Origin: Solirubrobacter sp963792915
Lineage (GTDB): Bacteria; Actinomycetota; Thermoleophilia; Solirubrobacterales; Solirubrobacteraceae
Length of the DNA stretch: 64,000 bases
Assembly: GCA_963792915.1 (NCBI GenBank)
Contig: CAWBYD010000005.1
Location: forward strand, 1-64,000
Direction of reading: 5' to 3'
A program made the position numbers and the translations under genes. The notes under the pieces are model-generated. The model made no database searches. It saw only the letters and a list, made by a program, of their open reading frames with translations, and was not told where the DNA came from. Shown piece after piece: positions 1 to 7,358 of this stretch. The first letter of the stretch is position 1, and every line of letters begins with the position of its first letter.

Positions 1-58
<58 letters not shown>

Positions 59-101
59 AGACGTGCGGGCGGTCAGTTTAGCCGTGACCGTCCGGTGGAG
101 G

Positions 102-181
102 GGACAGGGCGGGATTCGAGGCCGAGATGGAGCTATAGATCCCACACTCGCTTAGAGCACGCCGCGGCTCTTCGACCACCC
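102..181 (-). pseudogene. Degenerate tRNA-Ser copy
   Basis: The stretch 102-155 matches the 3' two-thirds of the intact tRNA-Ser(GCU) at 2479-2568 at 48 of 54 positions by eye, in the same orientation. It includes the acceptor 3' strand, T arm and long variable arm. Weaker similarity continues into the 5' part. The T stem carries substitutions that break pairing, the anticodon stem is disrupted and the acceptor stem cannot close, so a working tRNA is unlikely. It lies 43 bases upstream of tRNA-Arg on the same strand. It is either a decayed duplicate or the outer end of an element inserted at tRNA-Ser. Confidence 0.75.
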
Positions 182-555
182 CGAGGCCGCACGAAATCGC
201 TGCAAATCTGCCACTTCTCCGCTGGCACCCGCGGGCGGTCCGGCCGACTTGCCACCGTGGGGTTCTGACTGGGAGATTCCCGTAGTTCGCCCTTGCATCA
301 GGCGATCGGCGAGACGCGCCGCCCGCAGAACGCCCGGTTCGCGTCGATGGCGCGCACATGCTTCCCTGGACGCGGATTCTGCAGGGCCACCACGTGGGCG
401 GCCGCTGGGCGGCGACGACATCAACCCGCGACTTGCCGTCCGTACTTGCCCGGCTGGACTTGGATGCGAACTACAGATGCATGGCGCGGCGGCAGCGCGG
501 ATCGTTAGGCGCGTGGAGGAGAGGCAACCTCAGAGCCGGTCCGCGAGGAGCCCCG
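182..555. other. Intergenic, no gene seen
   Basis: About 370 bases without a convincing reading frame on either strand. The short open frames lack a ribosome binding site and protein-like composition. The last 40 bases before 556 hold the Shine-Dalgarno-like GAGGAG used by the next gene. Confidence 0.5.
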
Positions 556-882
556 ATGACCTCCCAGAACGCCCGCATCCGTGATGCCCGCGAGAGCGAC
601 ATCCACCACCTAGCGTCGCAGAGAGCCGCAGCCATGAGCCCGAGCTATCACGCCCTGCGAGTAAGCGACAGCGCCTTTTCCGCCGAGTGGTGGGCGGAGG
701 CGCAGGCGCGAAAGGCGCACGCCCCGACCGCGATTCGGGCACTCTTGGCGGGACGGGTCCGTGTCGAACTGACCGCCCGGGAGGCCGCGAGCGCGATCGA
801 CTGGGCGTCCGGGCTGCCCGGCTGGGAGACCGACGGTCCCGCGCCCCTCTTCGTCCATGTACCGTGTGGCGTGACCGGCTGA
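556..882 (+). CDS. Small hypothetical protein
   Basis: A 108-residue protein of unknown function. The ATG at 556 is chosen because CGAGGAG lies about 5 bases upstream; the frame is open further 5' but without a comparable site. The sequence is soluble-looking, with no signal peptide or membrane segment. It begins with a charged N-terminus (residues MTSQNARIRDARESDIHHL), and a helical, Ala/Arg-rich middle is followed by a Trp-containing tail. The first 20 residues faintly resemble the start of GNAT acetyltransferases (IRDARESD), but the protein is too short for a full GNAT fold, so a truncated acetyltransferase is only a guess. It sits in the sparse accessory stretch between the tRNA-Ser copies. 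Confidence 0.5.
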   Translation: MTSQNARIRDARESDIHHLASQRAAAMSPSYHALRVSDSAFSAEWWAEAQARKAHAPTAIRALLAGRVRVELTAREAASAIDWASGLPGWETDGPAPLFVHVPCGVTG

Positions 883-1116
883 GCCCGATCGCCGTTTTCG
901 CGTTCGCCGGTAGACAACAGCGCCCGCGCTTGCGCGAGAGGCGACTTCCCTGTCGTCCGGTGCCGACAACGGATCTCTGTCGAGTGCAGCGCTCTTGCTC
1001 GGCCGTCGCGCGGTCGGCTCGGCGCGACGTTGGTAATCAAACCGATTCGCCCGCTGTCGCCGCTTCCTCGCAGCTACGCCGACTATTCGCTCCAAACCAC
1101 GCATAGCCTGGTCGCG

Positions 1117-1656
1117 GTGACCGTCGTGCACGTCAGCGAACAACCGACCCCGCTCGAGCTCGCCGCCGCAGCGATCGAGGACGCTTTCCATGGCGTGCGG
1201 GTCAAGCCCGGCAAAGGTGTCGAGCACGCCCACGCCGTGGCCGAGGCGCTGCGGGCGGCTGGCTGCCAGGAACCCATCCAGGTCGTGGGCCTGCTGCACG
1301 ACATCGTCGAGGACACCGCATGGACGCCGGCCCGGGTGCGCAAGCGCTTCGGCAAGCGCGTCGCGGTGCTCGTCGCGGCATTGACCGAGGACGCAGGTAT
1401 CGCCGACTACCGTACGCGCAAGCGGGCGCTCCGCACGCAGATCATCCGGGCGGGGCCCGATGCGATCGACGTGGCACTGGCCGACAAGGTGGCGACGCTG
1501 ACCTACGCCCTGAGCCACGACAAGCGCGTACCCAAGCGCAAGTTCGCCCACTATAAGGCGCTGCTGCAGGCCGGCGAGGGCCAGGCCGCCCACCCCGTGC
1601 TGCCAGCGCGCGTCGTCGAGCTGCTCGCGCTCGTCGCTGACCGGCGGCCCGACTGA
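1117..1656 (+). CDS. Small HD-domain protein, (p)ppGpp hydrolase-like
   Basis: A 179-residue protein from GTG 1117; a TTG at 1030 would add 29 non-conserved-looking residues. The HD phosphohydrolase pattern of the RelA/SpoT hydrolase domain is visible: His in GVEHAHAVAEAL (about residue 37), then LLHDIVEDT (HD at 61-62, ED at 65-66), then ALTED and an ADKVATLTYAL helix that resembles the Asp-containing N-D/ADK motif of the family. There is no synthetase, TGS or ACT domain, so by architecture it is a small alarmone hydrolase or a related HD nucleotide hydrolase acting in the cytoplasm. Mn2+-dependent removal of the 3'-pyrophosphate is the known family reaction; the substrate here is inferred. 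Confidence 0.72.
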   Translation: MTVVHVSEQPTPLELAAAAIEDAFHGVRVKPGKGVEHAHAVAEALRAAGCQEPIQVVGLLHDIVEDTAWTPARVRKRFGKRVAVLVAALTEDAGIADYRTRKRALRTQIIRAGPDAIDVALADKVATLTYALSHDKRVPKRKFAHYKALLQAGEGQAAHPVLPARVVELLALVADRRPD

Positions 1657-1832
1657 GCGGCGGCCGGTCGGTCAGGCGGCCCCGTCGAGGACGCATACCG
1701 CTTCACCCGCCCGCCGCGACGACCGGACACGCCGGCCCACGCCCGATCTACACGACCTCGCCACGCTCGTGGCGGTGCTCGCCGGCCCAACCCCACAGGC
1801 GCGCGCCAGCAGCTCGACAAGAAGACGCCCGG
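1657..1832. other. Intergenic, no gene seen
   Basis: No supported reading frame. It separates the HD protein from the 3' end of the decayed antitoxin-like gene, which converges on it. Confidence 0.4.
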
Positions 1833-2075
1833 CTAGCTCGCCGAGCGATCCGCCTCACGCAGCAGCGCCGCGACGGCCTCGTCTGGCGAGACGCCGCGGC
1901 GTCTCGGCGATCCGCTCCCGGCGCGCCACGTCCTCACCCTCGACGCTCACAAGTACACGCAGCGCGCCGACGGGTCACCCTCGTGGAACTCGACCGCGTT
2001 CTCATCGAGCAGCGCCAAGACGGCGTCAACGTCGCCGGGCTGCGGATCGGTATCTGTCCACGGGTCCCAGGGCAT
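1833..2075 (-). pseudogene. Decayed antitoxin-like gene
   Basis: An ATG at 2075 opens 42 codons (MPWDPWTDTDPQPGDVDAVL and on) that end in TGA at 1947. The similarity to small antitoxin-type proteins then resumes in another frame (LVSVEGEDVARRERIAET) and again in a third (RGVSPDEAVAALLREADRSA) up to TAG 1833. Rejoined, this would be an acidic protein of about 80 residues with a C-terminal helix pair. It lies 4 bases after the decayed toxin-like gene, the usual order of a type II pair. I recognise the pattern from actinobacterial toxin-antitoxin neighbourhoods but cannot name the family with certainty. Confidence 0.5.
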
Positions 2076-2079
2076 CTGC

Positions 2080-2344
2080 CTACCGATGAAGAAGGCTCTG
2101 CTCCGCCAAACGTCGCACTCCACCGGTGACCACCAGCCACGTCGTGGGATCAGCGGTCTGCTCGATCACCAGCGTCAACGGTGCGCCCGACCATCAGACG
2201 CCGCAGCCCTGGCGCGCGCGGATTGCGAATCCTCGCGTACCGGTTGCGCGGGAGCTACCCGACCTCCGACCGAGAAACGCTGCGAGCGCCGAGCTTCTCA
2301 AGCGCACGCCGCGTCATCAGTAGCTCGTAAACGACATCGGCCAC
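2080..2344 (-). pseudogene. Decayed BrnT-like/small toxin-like gene
   Basis: Pieces of one small protein are spread over three frames. VADVVYELLMTRRALEKL starts at GTG 2344, and a stop follows after 27 codons. RNRYARIRNPRAPGLRRLMV resumes past it, and PLTLVIEQTADPTTWLVVTG continues in another frame, ending near LAEQSLLHR and TAG 2080. The ordered phrases (RNPR...RRLMVGRT, LTLVIEQT-DPTTWLVVTGW) look like a compact beta-rich toxin of the BrnT/DUF4258 type. It carries an in-frame stop and at least two frameshifts, so it is not expected to make product. Family assignment is by eye. Confidence 0.5.
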
Positions 2345-2478
2345 GGAACGGGGACGGGTCTACCGGAGCCGCAGGACGGACTCGCGCCGGTAGCTCCGCC
2401 TCCACCGGCGCCTCCACGACCCGGAAACGCCCCGCGGCGCGCAGCCGAGAAATCGCGCACTTGCAGGGCGTTCTGGGA
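2345..2478. other. Spacer between decayed toxin-like gene and tRNA-Ser
   Basis: Short stretch with no supported gene. It abuts the 3' end of tRNA-Ser(GCU), the place where a tRNA-targeting element would join. Confidence 0.4.
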
Positions 2479-2568
2479 CGGACAGGGCGGGATTCGAACC
2501 CGCGATGGAGCTATAAACCCCATACTCGCTTAGCAGGCGAGTGCCTTCAGCCACTCGGCCACCTGTCC
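2479..2568 (-). tRNA. tRNA-Ser (anticodon GCU)
   Basis: A 90-base class II tRNA on the minus strand. The acceptor stem GGACAGG/CCTGTCC pairs perfectly and the discriminator is G, typical for serine. The anticodon stem CTCGC/GCGAG closes CTGCTAA, giving GCU. A long variable arm precedes a standard GGTTCGAAT T loop. CCA is not encoded. It lies between mreB and the accessory stretch, with its 3' end facing that stretch. Confidence 0.96.
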
Positions 2569-2597
2569 CGGATTCGGGGAGTGTAGAGCCCCGGCGG

Positions 2598-3665
2598 TCA
2601 GGCCGTGCGGTGGCGGCGCCCGCGCGGCAGGGTGTCCAGTTCCTCGAGGGACATGCCCGCGCCGGTGGCGACGCAGGCGAGCGGATCCTCGGCGAGCCGC
2701 ACGGGCATGCCGGTTTCGCGGCCCACGCGCTCCTCGAAGCCGCGCAGCAGCGAGCCACCGCCCGCCAGCAGGATGCCCTCGGTGGTGATGTCGGCGGCGA
2801 GTTCCGGAGGGGTCTCCTCGAGGGTGGCGTGGATCGCGGTCATGATCTCGGCGAGCGGCTGGGCGATCGCCTGGCGAACCTCCTCGGAGGTCAGCAGGAT
2901 CTCGCGGGGGAGCCCGGACGCGAGATCGCGCCCGCGGATCGAGGTCTCGATCTCCTCGTGCAGCGGCTCCGCGGAGCCGGCCGCCAGCTTGATCGCCTCG
3001 GCGCTCTGCGAGCCGATCGCCATGCGGTGCTCGAGCCGGATGTGGTTCGTGATCGCGTCGTCGAGGTCGTACCCGCCCACGCGCAGGGAGCGGGCGACGA
3101 CCAGGCCGCCAAGCGAGACGACGGCGACCTCGGACGTCCCGCCGCCGACGTCCACGACCATGCGGCCGACGGGCTCGGCGATGTCGATCCCGGCCCCGAT
3201 CGCGGCCGCGAGCGACTCCTCGATCAGGTGGACCTCGCGGGCGCCCGCGCTCAGCGTGGCCTCCTCGACGGCCCGCCGCTCGACCTCGGTGATCCCCGAC
3301 GGCGCGCAGATGACCATGCGTGGGCGCGAGAAGCGCGAGGGGAGAACCTTGGTGACGAACTGGCGCAGCATCGCCTCGGTGACCTCGAAATCGGCGATCA
3401 CGCCGTGGCGCAGCGGACGGTCGGCGGAGATCGTGGCGGGCGTGCGGCCGATCATGCGCTGCGCATCGGCGCCGACGGCGTGGACCTCGCCGGTGCGCTG
3501 GTCGATCGCCACCACGGACGGCTCGGACAGCACGATGCCGCGCCCGCGCACGTACACGACGGTGTTGGCGGTCCCGAGGTCGACCGCGATGTCTCCACCG
3601 CCGCGCAGCCGCCCGACGGGAGAGCGGCGCCGGCCCGAGCCGCCGAATAGTCCGTTCCAGGACAT
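2598..3665 (-). CDS. mreB: MreB, actin-like cell-shape protein
   Basis: A 355-residue bacterial actin that polymerises under the membrane to guide lateral wall synthesis. The ATG at 3665 is preceded by AGGTGG. The phosphate-1 motif AVDLGTANTVVYV is near residue 30, phosphate-2 VVDVGGGTSEVAVVSLGG near 175, and the adenosine motif GILLAGGGSLLRGF near 295, spaced as in MreB rather than FtsA or DnaK. Length is close to the usual 335-350. No mreC, mreD, rodA or pbp2 lies beside it; the neighbours are two tRNA-Ser genes. Mbl-like or sporulation-type paralogues cannot be separated by eye. Confidence 0.93.
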   Translation of the reverse strand: MSWNGLFGGSGRRRSPVGRLRGGGDIAVDLGTANTVVYVRGRGIVLSEPSVVAIDQRTGEVHAVGADAQRMIGRTPATISADRPLRHGVIADFEVTEAMLRQFVTKVLPSRFSRPRMVICAPSGITEVERRAVEEATLSAGAREVHLIEESLAAAIGAGIDIAEPVGRMVVDVGGGTSEVAVVSLGGLVVARSLRVGGYDLDDAITNHIRLEHRMAIGSQSAEAIKLAAGSAEPLHEEIETSIRGRDLASGLPREILLTSEEVRQAIAQPLAEIMTAIHATLEETPPELAADITTEGILLAGGGSLLRGFEERVGRETGMPVRLAEDPLACVATGAGMSLEELDTLPRGRRHRTA

Positions 3666-3719
3666 CGATCGCCCACCTAAGCACACGGCGCGGCGGGCTC
3701 CTACGCTTACGCGGAATCC

Positions 3720-3806
3720 GGAGGGGTGGCAGAGTGGTCGATCGCGCCGGTCTTGAAAACCGGAGTCCGTGCAAGCGGACCGTGGGTTCGAATCCCACCC
3801 CCTCCG
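3720..3806 (+). tRNA. tRNA-Ser (anticodon UGA)
   Basis: An 87-base class II tRNA. Acceptor GGAGGGG pairs with CCCCTCC, and the discriminator is G. The anticodon stem CCGGT/ACCGG closes CTTGAAA, giving UGA. The long variable arm (GAGTCCGTGCAAGCGGACC) and T arm GTGGG-TTCGAAT-CCCAC are intact. CCA is not encoded. It is divergent from mreB, 54 bases from its start. Confidence 0.96.
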
Positions 3807-4398
3807 CTCCACACCTCGCGAAATCTTGGCTCTACAGCGCGCTTTGCGGGCTCTGGGCGGCCACGGGCGCGACTTCCGACGAGGGCAACGCGAGCCAGCG
3901 GATATCGGGTTCTGAGAGGTGTTCTTTCCCCGGTCTTTCCCCGGGAGAGGTGTGGTCGAGCTGCCTCGGCAGGCCCCGGCGCAGCCGGCTTGACCCGCGC
4001 ATCAGCGGAGGCGGGCGGCGGGGTCAGGCGGAGTCCGACAGGACGGGGCGTCAGCCAGCCGCGCAGCGGTCCGCTTGACGCCGGACGCCGGAGCTAGCCG
4101 TTCGCCTACGCTGTGCGTAGCACGCGGCCGGGCCTGGCGGTAAGGGGCCGCCCCGCGAGAGGTCGGGAAGGGTGGGCGGCCTGCCGGGTGCTTTTCGGCG
4201 TCTTGGGTGTGGGCTGGCGAGCACGGCGAGCGCAGCGAGCCGCGCGCAGCCGGCCGCGGCGGCGAAGCCGCTTGAGCATGGAAGGAAAGCTGGTCGTGGC
4301 TTCGTGCTTTGGATCGGCCGAGCATGAAGTTGCGACCGCCGCAAGCAGGCGAAAGCGCGTAGCGCCAATCCGAGCGACCTCGGGGATGGCGCGGCGGG
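3807..4398. other. Intergenic region, no gene seen
   Basis: About 590 bases between tRNA-Ser and the 3' end of the secreted protein at 4399. At 3921-3950 a tandem TCTTTCCCCGG occurs that can fold as a short CCCGG/CCGGG hairpin. Around 4210-4275 there is a low-complexity GCGAGC/GCAGCGAGC stretch. No open frame has a ribosome binding site or recognisable protein content. Confidence 0.5.
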
Positions 4399-5682
4399 CT
4401 AGTACGGCCGCGCGGCCACGGTCAGCCGCTGGCGGGCGAAGTCGTAGGCTGCGAGCGCGAGCCGCCGGGAGGGGTCGATCACCAGCCACGCGTACGGGTT
4501 GGGCAGTCGTTCGGCGGCCACCTGCTCGGGCGCTCCAAAGGCCCGGCTCGGTGACCGCAGCGTGGCCTGCAACGTCCAGTACGACGGGCACGGGCACGCG
4601 CCGCGCAGGGACAGCACGACGGTCTCGCCCGTCGGCGCGCGCTGGATGGCGAGCGGCTGCGCGGGCGGTCCGGCATCCGAGATGACCATCGAAGGTCCGC
4701 GCCCGGTCGTGCGCAACTCCGCGGCGCGAAGCTGGCCCGCGCGATCGGTCCACCCGACGGTGGCGCGCCCGGTGGGCGACACGGTCACACGTGGCGTGGC
4801 GCCGTCGGGTCCGAGCCGACCGAGCCCGCGGCTCAACGTACTTGGATGCCGTGCACCGAGGACCGCAGCGTGCGCCGTTGCCGGGCCGCAGCCTTCCTCG
4901 CCGCACTCCGCGACACGCCAGGCCGCGACAGCCCGCGGGCCGGCGACGGCCACGTCCACCGCGGGCTCGGAGGACACGCCAACAGCCCGGATACGATCGA
5001 GGTCCTGAAGGGCGCCGAGCCGCCCGCCGGCCGCCAGGCGTCGGGCGACGAAGTCGAAGACGCGGGCCCGAGCTCGCGCGGCCACGATGACGAGATCGCC
5101 CGCCGCGTTGAACGCTCCCGCCAGCGTCGTGAAGTCGCCTTGCACGAGGGTGAAGCGGCGCACGCGCCCGTCCGGACGAGCCACGACCACGCGCAGTGCC
5201 GATCCCGTGACATACGGGATCGCCACGTCTCCTCGCGCGCTTGTGACGACGCTGCCGAACGTCGCGAGGCCGCGGCCGTCGATCAGGACGCGGGCAGGCC
5301 CCAGCGGACCGCCGACTGGCCCGCTCGCGAGCGTCACTCGCTGCGCGCCGGCCTGCGATTGGGTAACCACGAGCGCCGCACGCCCGGCGCCGGCGGCCAG
5401 TAGCGTCCCTCTTCCCATCGCCGGCGGCTCCACCGCCGCCAGGGGCCCGGGCACGCCCGCCACCACCGTGGAGGCCATCAGCGTGACCGGCGACGACGGC
5501 GACGAGGTGGCAACGGCGAAGATCCCGAGCCCGTCGGGCGTCAGGCTGACCGACTCGCCGAACGGCAGCCCAGGCGGCGCGTCGCCGATGACACGCTCGG
5601 TCCACAACCCCGCCGCGGTAGCGTTCGCCGGCAAGACCACCAGCGCCGCCAACAACCCGCCGACAACAAGGAGGCGCAGCAT
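4399..5682 (-). CDS. Secreted protein of unknown function
   Basis: A 427-residue protein with a clear Sec signal peptide (Met-Leu-Arg, then LLVVGGLLAALVVLPA and an Ala-rich cleavage region near residue 24). The mature part is a run of short beta strands with Gly/Asp turns and repeats of the type GDVAIPYV, GDLVIVAA, GRATVGWTD, which suggests a beta-propeller-like or sialidase-like fold. No catalytic Asp-box series is evident. Two Cys pairs (ECGEEGC and ACPCPS) could form disulfides outside the cell. It stands alone; the flanks are intergenic. Function is unknown. Confidence 0.7.
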   Translation of the reverse strand: MLRLLVVGGLLAALVVLPANATAAGLWTERVIGDAPPGLPFGESVSLTPDGLGIFAVATSSPSSPVTLMASTVVAGVPGPLAAVEPPAMGRGTLLAAGAGRAALVVTQSQAGAQRVTLASGPVGGPLGPARVLIDGRGLATFGSVVTSARGDVAIPYVTGSALRVVVARPDGRVRRFTLVQGDFTTLAGAFNAAGDLVIVAARARARVFDFVARRLAAGGRLGALQDLDRIRAVGVSSEPAVDVAVAGPRAVAAWRVAECGEEGCGPATAHAAVLGARHPSTLSRGLGRLGPDGATPRVTVSPTGRATVGWTDRAGQLRAAELRTTGRGPSMVISDAGPPAQPLAIQRAPTGETVVLSLRGACPCPSYWTLQATLRSPSRAFGAPEQVAAERLPNPYAWLVIDPSRRLALAAYDFARQRLTVAARPY

Positions 5683-6076
5683 GCCGCGATGCTGTCACGG
5701 GTTGCACGGTGCCTTCATCAGTGCCCACCCGCGGCGCCGTCAGTACTTCCCGGATCCTCCGCACATCCGGCCCGCGCTCGAAGCGGTCACACAGCACTGG
5801 CCGCGCGAGGCTTGCCGCAAGATGGGTGCGATCCCTGTCGTGCTGGACAGCTCCTACCGTCGACCGCCGCATGCGCGATCAGGACCGGCGCGGAGCCACG
5901 CTTCAACGTCGCCAGGGCAACCAGAAAGCGCCGGCGGATCGCCGGCTCCTATGCGCGCACAACTTGTCAAGGCCGCTCGAAAACTGACCCCCTTGGCATC
6001 GATGTGCCAGGACCGCGATGCGAGCCATCGAAGGCAACCGAGCCGAGCGACCGGTTGCCGGCGGATGCGGAGGGCG
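5683..6076. other. Intergenic region, no gene seen
   Basis: About 390 bases between divergent genes. Long open frames cross it but show Arg/Pro/Ala-rich shadow composition. One minus-strand fragment (HRCQGGQFSSGLDKL) faintly recalls an IS3-type integrase phrase but cannot be extended, so no element is called. Promoters for both flanking genes should lie here. Confidence 0.4.
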
Positions 6077-6163
6077 ATGAGATACGTGGTCCAGACCGTG
6101 CACGACCCCGACAGCCTGCAGGCGACGATCGCCGCCGCCGACGGCGAGGTCGCGACATGCTGA
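6077..6163 (+). CDS. 28-codon leader-like ORF coupled to 6157
   Basis: ATG 6077 follows GCGGAGGGCG, a good ribosome binding site. It encodes 28 residues (MRYVVQTVHDPDSLQ and on) ending in TGA 6161-6163, which overlaps the ATG of the next gene at 6157 by 7 bases. Either it is a real short leader whose translation feeds the downstream start, or it is the last piece of a decayed upstream domain. The product itself is not recognised. Confidence 0.35.
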   Translation: MRYVVQTVHDPDSLQATIAAADGEVATC

Positions 6164-7164
6164 CGCTCGGCGCGTGCCTGTCGCTTACGGGCCGCTATGC
6201 CCGCTTCGGGCGGCAGGCGGCGAACGGGCTGCGGGTCTGGCAGCAGATCGCGGGCGGCGATACCGGACTCGCGATCGCCGACGACGGCAGCGACCCGGAG
6301 GCGTTTGCCGCCCGCCTTCGCCTCATGGCGTCGCGTTGCGACGTGCTGCTCGGCCCGTACTCGACGCAGCTGCTGCGCGCGGGCGCGGGAGCGATGCCCG
6401 GGATCGATCGGCTGCTGTGGAACCACGGCGGCGCCGGCGATGACGTGCAGGTGCTGTGCCCGGGCCGGATCGTCTCGGTGCCGGCGCCGGCGACGCGCTA
6501 CGCCACCCCGTTCGTCCGGGACAGGACCGCGCAGGCAGCGCGGGCGCCGCTGTGGGTGGTGCGCGGGCGCGGGCGCTTCGGGCGCCAGGTCGCAGCGGGC
6601 GCGGTCGACGAGGCGCGGCGCGACGGGCTGGAGGCGATCGAGAAGGGCACCAGCGCACGGTTCGAGGACGTTCCGGCGGTGTGGGACCTGTTCAGCTGCG
6701 GACGGTTCGAGGACGACGTCGGGATCGTCAAAGCGGCGCGGGCGGTTGCGAGCCCGCCGCGGGCGATCTGCTCCGTCGCGGCGGGTGTGCGCGACTTCGC
6801 CGCCGAACTCGACGACGTCGACGGCATGTACGGAGTCGCGCAGTGGCATCCCGGGCGCGGCGCGCGCCCCGAGCTCGGGCCGTCGGAGGACGAGTTCCTG
6901 AGGGCGTACCGCGAGCTCGCCCAGGCCGAACCGGACTACCCCGCCGTCCAGGCGGCGGCCGGCGCGGTGCTCGCCATGCGCTGCGTCGAGCTGGCGGGAA
7001 GCACGAAGCCGGACGCGCTGTGGGCGGTCGCGGCCGCGTTGGACACGACCACGCTGCTCGGGGCGTTCAAGATCGACGCCTCCACAGGTGCGCAGACAAG
7101 GCACACGACCGCGCTCGTGCAGTGGCGCGGCGGCGCGCTGCAGTCCGCCGCTCGGACCCCGTGA
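6157..7164 (+). CDS. Solute-binding-like protein (type 1 periplasmic-binding fold)
   Basis: A 335-residue protein resembling LivK-type branched-chain amino acid/amide binding proteins. The opening LTLGACLSLTGRYARFGRQA matches their first strand and ligand loop. A ...VLLGPYSTQLLR... segment follows, then a second lobe with DFAAELDDVDGMYGVAQWHP and a helix EFLRAYRELAQAEPDYPAVQ (the usual F...Y...P...YA motif). There is no signal peptide or lipobox, and no permease or ATPase gene is nearby, so a cytoplasmic sensory or orphan binding role is more likely than transport. The start overlaps a 28-codon upstream frame. Confidence 0.65.
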   Translation: MLTLGACLSLTGRYARFGRQAANGLRVWQQIAGGDTGLAIADDGSDPEAFAARLRLMASRCDVLLGPYSTQLLRAGAGAMPGIDRLLWNHGGAGDDVQVLCPGRIVSVPAPATRYATPFVRDRTAQAARAPLWVVRGRGRFGRQVAAGAVDEARRDGLEAIEKGTSARFEDVPAVWDLFSCGRFEDDVGIVKAARAVASPPRAICSVAAGVRDFAAELDDVDGMYGVAQWHPGRGARPELGPSEDEFLRAYRELAQAEPDYPAVQAAAGAVLAMRCVELAGSTKPDALWAVAAALDTTTLLGAFKIDASTGAQTRHTTALVQWRGGALQSAARTP

Positions 7165-7358
7165 CGCCCCCTCCACTGCGGGACCGCCGGGCAGCGGCGG
7201 GCTACGGACCGTAAGACCGTAGTCCGCGCGCGGATGAGCGAGGCATACCCCTGAACAGTGAGACGACGCTGCGCCGATGCTCTAGTGATGGGCTGTCCCC
7301 GTTCCGGCCGGTGTCGCTCGCCGCTCGATCGTCCCGGAGCGTCAGCCGGGGGGCCATC

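Noticed and set aside
2541..3756. Plus-strand frames of about 370-380 codons opposite mreB
   Set aside because: Antisense shadows; they also cross the tRNA-Ser gene.
3921..3950. Tandem TCTTTCCCCGG as a tRNA terminator
   Set aside because: It is more than 110 bases past the tRNA, with a short stem and no T-run, so the call is not supported.
5903..6103. Possible transposase remnant (HRCQGGQFSS phrase, minus strand)
   Set aside because: Only one short phrase resembles an IS3-type integrase, with no continuing similarity, no terminal repeats and no target duplication.
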